A DNA stretch of 64,000 nucleotides from Sphingomonas pseudosanguinis (GCF_014196255.1 NZ_JACIDH010000001.1:124001-188000); one strand, 5' to 3'; positions 51,270 through 59,700 are shown, numbered from the stretch's first letter. The notes: generated by a model from the letters alone, not told the origin. Program-made: numbers and translations.

Positions 51270-51767
51270 TCATGCCCCATCCCCCTTCCGGGCCGCCTTG
51301 CGGATGGCCGAGCGCCAGCGCCGGATCCGCCAGGGATCGTCGTGCTCGCCGAAGCGCTCGACGAGGTCAGGCGTCCACGCCTTGGCAAGGAACTGCCAGA
51401 TGCACTTGTCGCCTTGGGGGACCCCGGCGGCGTCGAGCATGGCGATCTCGAACCGCAGCTTCTCGGTGGGACTGGGACGCGTAACCGGCCGGTGCGGCGT
51501 GATGCTGCCCTCAACCATCCCGTCCAGCAGCCAGTGGACCGTGGGAAGCTGAATGCTGCCGTCCACGTCCTGGGTGAGGCAGGGGTGGTGCGTGTCCAAC
51601 GTGGTGAGAAGCACGCGGTCGTCGACGTAGGCGAGCAGGCGATGCGCCACCCCGTAGACGTCGATCAGGCTGCCGCAGGCGGGAAGCCGGTTCCGCTGAT
51701 CGAGGGAGGTCCCGTTATCGGAACCGCCGCCGCTCTCGACGGGTGGATGAGTATGTCTCGTACACAT
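51270..51767 (-). CDS. Small protein resembling the N-terminal part of the TnsB-like transposase
   Basis: The 165-residue product resembles, by eye, the first 180 residues of the TnsB-like protein of this element: QLPTVHWLLDGMVEGS against RPTVEWLRGEYAAGRL, then a tryptophan/arginine helix, RIRRWRSAIRKAARKG against SLRRWMRTLRKGG, at similar spacing. There is no catalytic core. It may be a DNA-binding regulator derived from the transposase. The start is the ATG at 51767. It is first in the minus-strand series leading into the tns genes and faces the divergent integrase-like gene. Confidence 0.6.
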   Translation of the reverse strand: MCTRHTHPPVESGGGSDNGTSLDQRNRLPACGSLIDVYGVAHRLLAYVDDRVLLTTLDTHHPCLTQDVDGSIQLPTVHWLLDGMVEGSITPHRPVTRPSPTEKLRFEIAMLDAAGVPQGDKCIWQFLAKAWTPDLVERFGEHDDPWRIRRWRSAIRKAARKGDGA

Positions 51768-51805
51768 GAGCCAGCAAGATATGAGTATAACACGTAGATA
51801 CAAGA

Positions 51806-51825
51806 CGCGATCGTCCTTGATCGCG
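51806..51825. promoter_or_regulatory. Perfect palindromic operator candidate in the divergent promoter
   Basis: CGCGATC-GTCCTT-GATCGCG is a perfect 7-base inverted repeat with a six-base spacer. It sits in the AT-rich 104-base gap between two divergent genes of the element, so a dimer bound here could control both directions. Confidence 0.55.
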
Positions 51826-51871
51826 AAAATACTTTTTTGACCCTCGGCCAGTGGAGACATACCGGGGTTTG

Positions 51872-53047
51872 ATGAGCAGCGATGACATGGGTGATTCAAA
51901 GTCGACCGAGCAGTCCGCGGATGCTCTCGCCGACGCGCTGCGTGCAGCGTGGCCGGACGGGGTGCCTGAGGGGGAACTCATGCTCGCATCGAGGTTGTCC
52001 GCAGGAATGCGTGCTACGGTTGCCAGACGGTTGAGGGCGATCATGCGTCCTGACGACGACGGCGATCAGCGGCCGGGAGCCGCCGCCAGACGTGCGGCGG
52101 AGGCGGGAGTGAGCCGTAAGCGGTTCTACGCCATGGCACGGGCTTGGAGAGAGACCCGTAGCATCGTCGCTCTCGGTGCCCGCGCCGCGGAAAGTAGAAG
52201 CCGGGCATCGAAATTAGGGCAGTCGTTGCGGGCCTCGGCGGAGGAGGTGATCCTCTACATGAGCGTACACCAGCCCGATGCGAGCATAGCAGAAGTATGC
52301 CGACGCGTGGCCGAAGCCACGCGGGCGCCAATCTCCCGAACGACAGTGAGACGCATGTGGCTCGATGCCCGGCGAACCGCGCCACCTGGCCTTTTCGGAG
52401 AACGTCTCCTGCTGGATAGCGTCGGACTGGATGCATTCTATCTCAGCCACCGCCTTCGTCTCTACGTGGTCATCGACCAGGGCACAGGGCTCGTGCCTGG
52501 GTGGGCAATCGCCACCAACGACTCCCGCGCGTGGGGGCACGTGCATGCGGCGGACTTAGCGGTCGACGAGTTGTCGGTCATCGATCTCGACCCCTTCGCC
52601 GGTTTTGACGGTCGGCTCGGAATCGACCTCGTGCTGCAACGCGACGACGTCGCTGGGGGGGAGGTGCTCCGGAGGCGTCTAGCGGAAGCGGGAATCGCCT
52701 ATGAGGTCCACATCGGCAGTGTGGGGCGTCGCGCCGTCGAGGTTCTGGGCGAACGCGTCGGCCCCATATGGGTTGGACCAGGAGAGCGTGGCGACGACGT
52801 GAGCTACCGCAACGGGCGGACGGCCCGGATGCCGGAACTGACGTCGGAGATGCACAGCGAGATCAACGACGCGATCCGTACGCACAATCGTGCGCGAGCG
52901 GCTGCGGCGGCGAAGGTCCACAAGGAAGGCGCCCCTGCATGTGCGAGAAAAGCCATCGACGTGTTGCGGCTATTGGGATCGGCACACGCGGAGCTCGATG
53001 TCCTCCCCGATTATTCGGAAGAGTCCCATCCTGAGAGCCTCCTATGA
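51872..53047 (+). CDS. Integrase-core-like (RNase H fold) protein, second transposase-type protein
   Basis: The 391-residue product has N-terminal helix-turn-helix segments (AAEAGVSRKRFYAMARAW, and PISRTTVRRMWLDA near 153-166) followed by a probable RNase-H-like core: D182 in LLLDSVGLDAFYL, the central strand pattern LRLYVVIDQGTGLVPGWAIAT, a possible second acid D258/D259 in LQRDDV, and E290 or E294 in RRAVEVLGERVGP. The spacing is compatible with D-D-about-35-E, but motifs are degenerate. It lacks the beta-barrel of the TnsB protein. Function unknown; a second transposase or a domesticated regulator are both possible. The start is the ATG at 51872; a GTG at 51851 is possible. Confidence 0.6.
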   Translation: MSSDDMGDSKSTEQSADALADALRAAWPDGVPEGELMLASRLSAGMRATVARRLRAIMRPDDDGDQRPGAAARRAAEAGVSRKRFYAMARAWRETRSIVALGARAAESRSRASKLGQSLRASAEEVILYMSVHQPDASIAEVCRRVAEATRAPISRTTVRRMWLDARRTAPPGLFGERLLLDSVGLDAFYLSHRLRLYVVIDQGTGLVPGWAIATNDSRAWGHVHAADLAVDELSVIDLDPFAGFDGRLGIDLVLQRDDVAGGEVLRRRLAEAGIAYEVHIGSVGRRAVEVLGERVGPIWVGPGERGDDVSYRNGRTARMPELTSEMHSEINDAIRTHNRARAAAAAKVHKEGAPACARKAIDVLRLLGSAHAELDVLPDYSEESHPESLL

Positions 53048-53740
53048 ACTGGGCGTGGGCAGTTTGCCCGCCGCTATCCCGTAGAACCGCTTTAGACTGA
53101 GCGGCGTGATGCCTTCCTCCTCGCATGCGCGGACGAAGGCATCATATGCCTTCCTCTTGGTGTCGGTGGGCGCAGTCGTGGCGAGGGCCTCGTCGACCAG
53201 CTGAAGTCGCCGGAGATGGTCCGGTCGACGACGCCATGGGGTTCCGCGCCGTTTCGCTCCTGGCAGCATGTCGGCGGCGCCGTGCAACTGCCATGTCCGT
53301 AGCAGAACTCGGAACCTTGGGACCGATACGCCGATCTCGGCCGCGGCGGCCTCAATGTCGTCCTCGCCCTGTTCGGCCGCCGAGAGATGGCGTTGCATGA
53401 TCCTGATGCGGCGCATGATCTCCTCCCGCCGGTCAGGACGCACTTGATCGAGGTCGACTTCGTGCGCCATCACCTTGTCGCGCTCCGCCTCCGAACCAAT
53501 GACGAGCGCCTTCCTCATGCCCACGAGGAGGGTAGGATCGCGATGCCGCCGCCATACTTCTGCGAGGCGAGTCATGCTGTATACCGAGAGGTTCAGCTCT
53601 GATGCCGCCGAGGCGTCGTCATCCGCAGTGGGCAGGTCGATGGCGACGTACCGGTCCAGTACCGCGGCGCGGCGCTCAGCTTCCTCGATCCCCAGATCGC
53701 TCCACCTTTGGTTCTTCCTCACTGTTTTGCCTTCCGTCAT
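53042..53740 (-). CDS. Helix-turn-helix protein related to transposase N-termini, no catalytic core
   Basis: A 232-residue protein with two helix-turn-helix-like blocks: SELNLSVYSMTRLAEVWRR near residue 50-65 and AAEIGVSVPRFRVLLRTWQ near 135-155. The second closely parallels AAEAGVSRKRFYAMARAW in the adjacent integrase-like protein. The C-terminal end (TPLSLKRFYGIAAGK) repeats the pattern. No RNase-H core follows. It overlaps the convergent integrase-like gene by six bases. Likely DNA-binding; role unknown. Confidence 0.6.
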   Translation of the reverse strand: MTEGKTVRKNQRWSDLGIEEAERRAAVLDRYVAIDLPTADDDASAASELNLSVYSMTRLAEVWRRHRDPTLLVGMRKALVIGSEAERDKVMAHEVDLDQVRPDRREEIMRRIRIMQRHLSAAEQGEDDIEAAAAEIGVSVPRFRVLLRTWQLHGAADMLPGAKRRGTPWRRRPDHLRRLQLVDEALATTAPTDTKRKAYDAFVRACEEEGITPLSLKRFYGIAAGKLPTPSS

Positions 53741-53866
53741 CGATGCCGACCGGCATCACCGAAGACCTTCGCCTGCCTCCTCTCCTTCCTCTTGCGGCGT
53801 GGACGCCGCCGATGCCGCAAGGCGCAGCTTCTAGCCCGACACTCCCTTTCGGAACGGTCGGTGCCG

Positions 53867-54358
53867 TTACGGCGTCCTGATTACCCACGTCACGACACTG
53901 GCGGTGAGCAGGCCCCCGAAGTCGCGGTTGAGGGTGGTGGCGACGGCTCCGCACATCGCCTCGTCCAGGCCGCCGTCGCCGTGGGCGTCGGCCCATCGAC
54001 GCACGAGCCGCCAGGACCCCTCCGCCGTCACGCCCCTGAGCGCCCTGACGCGCCGGAACGAGGAGAGCGTGCAGTCGTCGAGGAAGCGGATCTCGACGGA
54101 CGATACGCCGGTGAACGGACGTTCGCGACGGTTCGCCAGGAACGGGCTTACCGCCTCCTCGGCCCGGACGGACGCCATCTCGATCGCCTCGACGGTGAAC
54201 GCGTCGGTCGTCGCCCAGGCGTTGAAGGGGTGAGCGCGGTCGTAAGTCGGGGCGACCGAAGCGGCAGGCCCGAGGTCCCGTCGAGGTGCGCCATTCTTTC
54301 CCGAGGCTGTCCGCGGCCGTCGGCCGCCGCCATTGGCGGTGCGTCGTTCCTCGCTCAC
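53867..54358 (-). CDS. Hypothetical protein coupled to the kinase gene
   Basis: A 163-residue protein with a basic, disordered N-terminus (about 1-35) and a folded remainder (HPFNAWATTDAFTVEAIEM, FTGVSSVEIRFLDDCTLSSF, then a helix). No family recognised. The GTG start overlaps the kinase stop (GTGA), so it is the fourth gene of the VWA-PP2C-kinase operon and likely part of that system. Confidence 0.65.
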   Translation of the reverse strand: MSEERRTANGGGRRPRTASGKNGAPRRDLGPAASVAPTYDRAHPFNAWATTDAFTVEAIEMASVRAEEAVSPFLANRRERPFTGVSSVEIRFLDDCTLSSFRRVRALRGVTAEGSWRLVRRWADAHGDGGLDEAMCGAVATTLNRDFGGLLTASVVTWVIRTP

Positions 54359-56406
54359 GGCGACTTCCGCCGTAGCGGACGTGTGCCGGTGCAGCGAGGA
54401 TAGTCGGAACAGCCAAGGAAGAAGCGGTTCGGGGAGGTGCCGCCGCGAGCCCACCTTTTGGTCATGGGACCGCCACAGGACGGACATGAGGTGCCCTTCC
54501 TCAGCTTCGCCGGCTTCGGGACCGGAGCGACCGGACGGCGGTCGCGCTTGTTCGCCACGACGTTCAGCCCGAGATGGGACAGGTCGAGCAAAGCATGGGC
54601 GTGATCGTGCATCGCCTTTGCAAGGCGATGATCCGCCACTTCGGCGCGGCCCGTGAGAGCGTCGACCGCCTGATCGAGTGAGCGCACCAGTCGATGCAGT
54701 CGCTCCTCCGCGATGATCCGCCTCCTTGCCCATTCCTCGGTCATGGCCTTCGAAGCGGCATCGACGTCTTCGGGTGAGACGGTCGTACGCCTTGCGATCG
54801 CGATGGCCTGCATGTCCCGCCATAGGAGGAGGGCGGCGGTTCCACGATCACCGATGCCACGGACGCCGCTCAGGGTTTCCAGCGTAAGGTCGTTCACCAC
54901 CCTTATGCCGGCCGCCGCGAGGCGCTCGATCCCGCGCGGGCCGATCGGCGCGGCTTCGGTGTCGGCGATCATCATGCGCGACAGCTCACTTTCCACCGCC
55001 GCGTCGTACAGATGGCGATGAATACGGGCGATCTCGGTCTGGTGTCGGCTGTCGGCCTGCCGCAGCCGCTCCGCCTCAATGCGAACCTCGGACGCCTGCC
55101 GCGGAACCGCCCAGGCTCCGATCCGCGCGCGCCAGGCGTCCAGCTCGACGCTGAGCGCGCGTTGGGCCTTCGCACGCGCCTTCTCGAATGTCCGCCGTAT
55201 CTCCGCCTCTACGGCCGCGAAGCCCGTGCTGGTGGTTCCGGCTGCGCGATGGCGACGGAGGGTCTCGGCGGCTTCGGCGGCAGCGGGCGTGGGGCCTGCA
55301 GGATCGGCGCCTGCGGGCGGTAGCACGGCCTCCCCGCCGTTTCGATCCGCCCGCGTCGCCGCTCGCATGGCTGCCTCCAAGGCATCTACGTGGCGATAGG
55401 GTTGGGGCGTCCGCGAAGGGCGCGTGTCCGTTCCGAAGCTAGCTACCCCGGAGCAGGCATCGATCCGGCACCATGGGCAGTCGCGATCGGGATCCGGCCG
55501 CTGGTGTGACGCAATGCGTGCACAGGGCGAGATGCCGCTCTCGATGGTCTCGAGCTCGTGTACCCATTCGGAAGCGAGGGGGCGGACTACGAAACCGGCG
55601 AATGCGCGTTCGAACATCGTTGCCAGACCGAGGGGCAGGTCGGACAGGCGGAGGGTGTTCGGCGGAGGCGCGAGGCGGGAGGGCCTGATGCGTGTGTACG
55701 CGAACATGTGGTTCGCGATGGCGTCGTTCAGCGCTATTTCCCGGCGCACCGGCACCCCTGCATGCGGATGCCGGCCGAGGAAAAGTATCTGGAAGATCAG
55801 GACGGCGAGTGCGAAGGCGTCGTGCTGTTCCGTCCTGAGGACGCCGTCGAGGCTGGTACCCTGGAGTTCGGGAGGGGTGTATTCTGGGACCCCGACACGG
55901 CAGGGATGCTGCGAGCCCAGCTGGAAGCTGTCGGCATCGATGAGCGAGACGACAGCTCGATCGGAAACGAGCACGCCTGCCGCGTTAACGTCTCCGATCA
56001 CGACGCCGGCGCGATGCAGGCCGGCGAAGGCACGGGCGGCGTTGAGTGCTGTCCTCACGAGGAAGCGCCAGTCGGCCAGCGGGAACTCGCTTCGTCGGGA
56101 GCGGGGAGAGAACAGTTCGTGGACCGGCTTGGCGTCGGTCACGATCGGCATCACGAACCCCGCGAAGGCGCCATCGTCCGCACGAACGACGAACTCGGGA
56201 AAGGCTGCCGCGGGGCAGCGCTTGCGCAGATCCGCGGCGATCATGGCGCGGACCTTCGCATCCCGCGCCGTGTCGGGCGCGTGGTAGAGCTTCACCGCCC
56301 GTGTCGGATCGTCCGCGAGCGCCATGACGCATCCTTCGCCACCGCGCCCGAGAAGTTCCCCGATCCGGAGATAACCATGCGGCCCGACGTAGGTGGGCGG
56401 GTTCAT
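54355..56406 (-). CDS. TerY-P-type protein kinase fused to HhH-like and topoisomerase zinc-ribbon domains
   Basis: The 683-residue product begins with a protein kinase domain (about 10-290): glycine loop LLGRGGEG, lysine K39 in AVKLY, catalytic-loop D139 in VVIGDVNAAGVLV and IDADSFQL in place of DFG, the latter typical of kinases in TerY-P operons. A zinc-like DCPWC region and a long coiled coil follow. A helix-hairpin-helix-like segment (LETLSGVRGIGDRGTAALLL) and a C-terminal topoisomerase-type zinc ribbon (CPSCGG with GCSDYPRCTG) complete it. The usual catalytic-loop asparagine is a glycine (G144). It overlaps the PP2C gene by four bases. The HhH and ribbon suggest DNA contact. Confidence 0.85.
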   Translation of the reverse strand: MNPPTYVGPHGYLRIGELLGRGGEGCVMALADDPTRAVKLYHAPDTARDAKVRAMIAADLRKRCPAAAFPEFVVRADDGAFAGFVMPIVTDAKPVHELFSPRSRRSEFPLADWRFLVRTALNAARAFAGLHRAGVVIGDVNAAGVLVSDRAVVSLIDADSFQLGSQHPCRVGVPEYTPPELQGTSLDGVLRTEQHDAFALAVLIFQILFLGRHPHAGVPVRREIALNDAIANHMFAYTRIRPSRLAPPPNTLRLSDLPLGLATMFERAFAGFVVRPLASEWVHELETIESGISPCARIASHQRPDPDRDCPWCRIDACSGVASFGTDTRPSRTPQPYRHVDALEAAMRAATRADRNGGEAVLPPAGADPAGPTPAAAEAAETLRRHRAAGTTSTGFAAVEAEIRRTFEKARAKAQRALSVELDAWRARIGAWAVPRQASEVRIEAERLRQADSRHQTEIARIHRHLYDAAVESELSRMMIADTEAAPIGPRGIERLAAAGIRVVNDLTLETLSGVRGIGDRGTAALLLWRDMQAIAIARRTTVSPEDVDAASKAMTEEWARRRIIAEERLHRLVRSLDQAVDALTGRAEVADHRLAKAMHDHAHALLDLSHLGLNVVANKRDRRPVAPVPKPAKLRKGTSCPSCGGPMTKRWARGGTSPNRFFLGCSDYPRCTGTRPLRRKSP

Positions 56407-57164
56407 GCGAAGCACGCCAGCAGGAGCGTCTTGTCGTCGTCGGTGTGCTCGTTGACGCGGTCGGACCCTAGGTACGCGCGAAGGGCGCCTGACAGTTCCG
56501 CGTCAAGACCGCCCACGGCCCTAACGGCGAGGGGGGCCGCCATCGGTTCCATGAACGCCGCGTGTGCCCGCGTGGTCGTGAAATCGAGGGCGAGACGCTC
56601 CAGACCGTCCGTCATCGCCGCGATCCGGTCGATGCGCCCGTCGTGGACGGCGATGCGGATCGCGGGACCGTCGGGATCGGTAAGGAAGCGGGTGGTGTTC
56701 GCGTACTCCCCGTGCTCGGGCCAGCTCAGCGCCAGCCAGTCGCGGGTAGCTGCATCGCGTGCCACGACCGCCCCGTCGCCCACGTGCGCCGTCAGCGTGA
56801 GGGAAGCGTCGCTCAGGGTCATGACGGCGGTCGTGGCGAATTCGCACGGCTCGAGTTCATGCGCGGCGGCCGCCTGGGCGATCCGCCGCCTGGCCAGCAG
56901 CATCCAGCACGCCAAGGCGTCGGGATGCGGAAGACGTCCGGCATGATCCAGCCATGCCTGCGCGCAGCCTGCGAGGACGCGCGCGGCGATCGTCGCGCCG
57001 ACGCCCCCGCGGGGGGCGCTGCCCGCTCCGTCACAGGCCACGGCGGCGAACACGCCCGCACCGTCGGGCGTACCGACGATGCGGAAGGCGTCCTGGCGAG
57101 GTTCGCCGTGGCGTTCGTGGGAGACGCCACGACGGGAGGCAGCGGCCCAGCTCCATGCGGTCAT
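56403..57164 (-). CDS. PP2C-type serine/threonine phosphatase of the TerY-P triad
   Basis: A 253-residue PP2C phosphatase expected to reverse the action of the neighbouring kinase. Metal-binding motifs are visible: QDAF (24-27), ACDGAGSA (D45), HVGDGAVV, AMTDGLERL and DDDKTLLL. It lies between the VWA gene (four bases upstream) and the kinase (overlap ATGA), the defining order of the TerY-P triad described by Aravind and colleagues. Confidence 0.92.
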   Translation of the reverse strand: MTAWSWAAASRRGVSHERHGEPRQDAFRIVGTPDGAGVFAAVACDGAGSAPRGGVGATIAARVLAGCAQAWLDHAGRLPHPDALACWMLLARRRIAQAAAAHELEPCEFATTAVMTLSDASLTLTAHVGDGAVVARDAATRDWLALSWPEHGEYANTTRFLTDPDGPAIRIAVHDGRIDRIAAMTDGLERLALDFTTTRAHAAFMEPMAAPLAVRAVGGLDAELSGALRAYLGSDRVNEHTDDDKTLLLACFA

Positions 57165-57168
57165 GCGC

Positions 57169-57846
57169 TCAGTCCACCATCGCCCAGCCGCCGGGTGCGG
57201 CGGGATTGGCGAGCGGTACGGCGGCGTTCGCTGCCGATCGCGACACCGATCCGAGCGAGCTGGAGAGCCAGCGGAACAGTTCGGCGAAGGCCAGACCCCG
57301 CAGGCGGAGCGGGGTGCGGACGGAGAGGCGTCCGAGCATGTCCATGTCCGCGCCTTCGACGCCGACCGCGTAGAACGCGACCTGTCGCCTGTCCTCGGCG
57401 TCGGCGACGGCCCGGGCTGCTCCCTTCCACTTGTCGGTGGGTTCGCCGTCCGTGATCAGGAAGATCCAGGGGCGGTAGTAGGGGATTCCGCTCTGGCGGT
57501 ACTGGTCCTTGCGCGCGTCGAGGAGGTCGAGGCCACGCTCCACCGCTTCGCCCATCGGAGTGCCTCCGGCGGCCGTCAGGCGAGGGGGATCGAACGTCTC
57601 GACCGTGCCGAACTGGCAGACGGTGTCGACCCGGTCACCGAACGTGATCACCGCGACGTCGACGCGCTTGGCCGCCAGACGGTCCTGCGCGAGTTCGGTG
57701 CGGAAGGTCTGCAGCCCTTCGTTGAGCTGCGAGATCGCGTCGCCCTGCATGGAGCCCGACGTGTCGAGGAGTAGCAGGCATGGGCATCGCTGCTCGGCGT
57801 TGTCGGCGAATTCGGCGTCCCCGAAGGGCATCTGTACGTCGTCCAT
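57169..57846 (-). CDS. TerY-like VWA domain protein
   Basis: A 225-residue cytoplasmic VWA protein. The MIDAS motif is intact: D28, S30, S32 (DTSGSM), a threonine in GGTPMGEAV, and the aspartate in LITDGEPTD. This matches TerY-type proteins of tellurite/stress clusters. The start at 57846 is supported by AGGAG ten bases upstream. It is the first gene of a four-gene unit with the phosphatase, kinase and 163-residue protein. Confidence 0.9.
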   Translation of the reverse strand: MDDVQMPFGDAEFADNAEQRCPCLLLLDTSGSMQGDAISQLNEGLQTFRTELAQDRLAAKRVDVAVITFGDRVDTVCQFGTVETFDPPRLTAAGGTPMGEAVERGLDLLDARKDQYRQSGIPYYRPWIFLITDGEPTDKWKGAARAVADAEDRRQVAFYAVGVEGADMDMLGRLSVRTPLRLRGLAFAELFRWLSSSLGSVSRSAANAAVPLANPAAPGGWAMVD

Positions 57847-57861
57847 GTGGTTGGCGCTCCT

Positions 57862-57892
57862 GATAGGTTCGGGTCCGCCGGACCGTCCTATC
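57862..57892 (-). promoter_or_regulatory. Imperfect hairpin in the leader of the VWA operon
   Basis: GATAGG and CCTATC flank an inner GGTCC-GCC-GGACC stem, forming a 31-base imperfect palindrome 16 bases upstream of the VWA start. It could be an operator or affect translation. Apart from this, the gene-free stretch 57847-58314 shows nothing I can name; it must hold the divergent promoters of the VWA operon and the nuclease-like gene. Confidence 0.35.
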
Positions 57893-58314
57893 GGCGGCGG
57901 TCGGCGTCCGTCTGGCAAGTGGCCCGCGACGGGGCTGTTTGCCATCTGTTCCGCGGTACGCTGGACGCACATCGCGGTACCCTCGCAGTCGACGCCATTC
58001 CGATCGCTTGGCACACGTGCAGCAGGACTGGTATTTGATGAAAGTTCTGCGGATCGGGGAAAATCCTCGGTCCCACCACAAGCGAAAGGTGGCTGAAGGG
58101 TCTGGTCACGACAGCAGCCTTCGTTGGCCCTTAACAAGTTCGGTGACTAGAGCATGCCGAATGGAAGACCGTCTGCACCACTCTCGAAACCAGGGCCGTG
58201 ATCCGACCCGTTGAAACGCTGGGTGGGTAGCACCCTGTCCGATTTCGGGTGGTCGCTCGCGGTAAGCAGACGCTCGTCCAGCATTAAGCACTAGCCCTCG
58301 TTGAAGCCATCGGG

Positions 58315-59700
58315 ATGCTACCGCCCTCCTTGCACGACGTACCGCTCCCCCCGTGGTTGGATCCTAAGGGCGTGGTGACCCCTCTTACGTGGTCGCGTTT
58401 CATCACATCGCAGACAGATCATTGTTGCTTTAAGAATCTTGGTCGCCAACAATGCGGCATGCGAAGATCAATCGACGTGGAGGTCGACCAGAATACTTGG
58501 CCGGCCAAAGGAGCGGGTTTGCCGCCGTTCCCCGCCGCTTTTAGTCACGGCGTCACTCCGTATGACCTGGACGTGTTGAGCGCGTTGCTGGTCATTGGGC
58601 AGCTCACCACACCACCGATCGCCTCCGGCGCTACTTTGAGTGAGTTCTGGGCGTGGGTCCGCTACGCGACTGCGATCGCCAGCACGTCGGATCTAAGGAT
58701 CACGAAACCATTTGCAGACCTGGACAGTCATCAGAAGACGATCCTCAGCGACGATTTCGGTATGGGTGTGCCTGTAACCTGGTTGATCGGCGCGCTCGAT
58801 CTTGTAGCCTGGTGCGATGGGCGGTACTTCCGAGAGCGCATGTCGGCGTTACTGGCGATAGCGCCGCCGCCAGCCAAAAAGAGCGGCCCAGAGAAGTCGC
58901 CCGATTTCGTCTTTGAAGATCGCGCTGGTTTTCTTCACGTTGTTGAATGCAAGGGTACGCAGGGCACGCCAAAGGGGCGGGAGACTCAGTTCAACAACAC
59001 TGATAAGAACGGGAAACCCACTGGCGGTTGTGTTCAGAAGAAGAGCTTCGCGATCGCGCCACCGCTTGCGGGGCAGCGACTGGTTTGCGGACTTGTGCTC
59101 GATCATGAGCACGGCAAGGGTTCAAGCAGTATCAAGGTCGTCGACCCGGAGTTTGACGAAACTCCTCTACCCGAAAAGATAGAGATCGAACTCTGGCGGG
59201 ATCCTCTTGTCCGCGCGACGCTCGCCAAGGCGTTGCGGGCGGCAGGGCTGCTTAATTCGGCCTCAGTCGTGGCGGCACCGAGCGGCGAAACGGCAATCGC
59301 CCGACGGCTAACGCAGCCGATCACGGTTCGCCGGGAAGCGGCGAGGGCCGGGACAGTCGAACGTCGTCGCGCTGTCGCACGCGCCGAGTTGACCGCAGCG
59401 CTTGATCGCCCACGTATCCAGGTAGGGGATACGGAGCTGGTTGGGCGATCTCTAACTTTCACCTTTCCAGTTCCGTTGATCATTGAGGGGGAGGCGTTTC
59501 AGGCGGTGTCGGTTCGTCAAGGTGTCCGGCCGGACTTCCTCGAGAGACTTGCTGATGAAGGCTTTGTCGATGCGCCTGTCATGGAGGGGGCGCCGTGGTT
59601 GCGCGAGAGCGCGCTGGGTCTTGGGTTGCACGATCAAGGAAATCGGGGGCTCTTGAAAGTCGGCCAGGAGTTCGTTGCAGAGTTGACGCTTGACCCGTGA
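58315..59700 (+). CDS. PD-(D/E)XK nuclease-like protein, hypothetical
   Basis: The 461-residue protein contains a restriction-endonuclease-like core: D197 in SPDFVFEDRAG, then E211 and K213 in FLHVVECKGTQG, with a following helix. N- and C-terminal regions show no known domain. Codon choice looks less GC-extreme than the neighbours, suggesting a separate origin. No methyltransferase or helicase lies beside it, so it does not look like a standard restriction-modification enzyme; a defence or DNA-processing nuclease is inferred. The IS3 element begins 37 bases after its stop. Confidence 0.6.
   Translation: MLPPSLHDVPLPPWLDPKGVVTPLTWSRFITSQTDHCCFKNLGRQQCGMRRSIDVEVDQNTWPAKGAGLPPFPAAFSHGVTPYDLDVLSALLVIGQLTTPPIASGATLSEFWAWVRYATAIASTSDLRITKPFADLDSHQKTILSDDFGMGVPVTWLIGALDLVAWCDGRYFRERMSALLAIAPPPAKKSGPEKSPDFVFEDRAGFLHVVECKGTQGTPKGRETQFNNTDKNGKPTGGCVQKKSFAIAPPLAGQRLVCGLVLDHEHGKGSSSIKVVDPEFDETPLPEKIEIELWRDPLVRATLAKALRAAGLLNSASVVAAPSGETAIARRLTQPITVRREAARAGTVERRRAVARAELTAALDRPRIQVGDTELVGRSLTFTFPVPLIIEGEAFQAVSVRQGVRPDFLERLADEGFVDAPVMEGAPWLRESALGLGLHDQGNRGLLKVGQEFVAELTLDP

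Noticed and set aside
58315..59700. Restriction-modification system
   Set aside because: The nuclease-like motif is present, but there is no methyltransferase, specificity subunit or helicase nearby.
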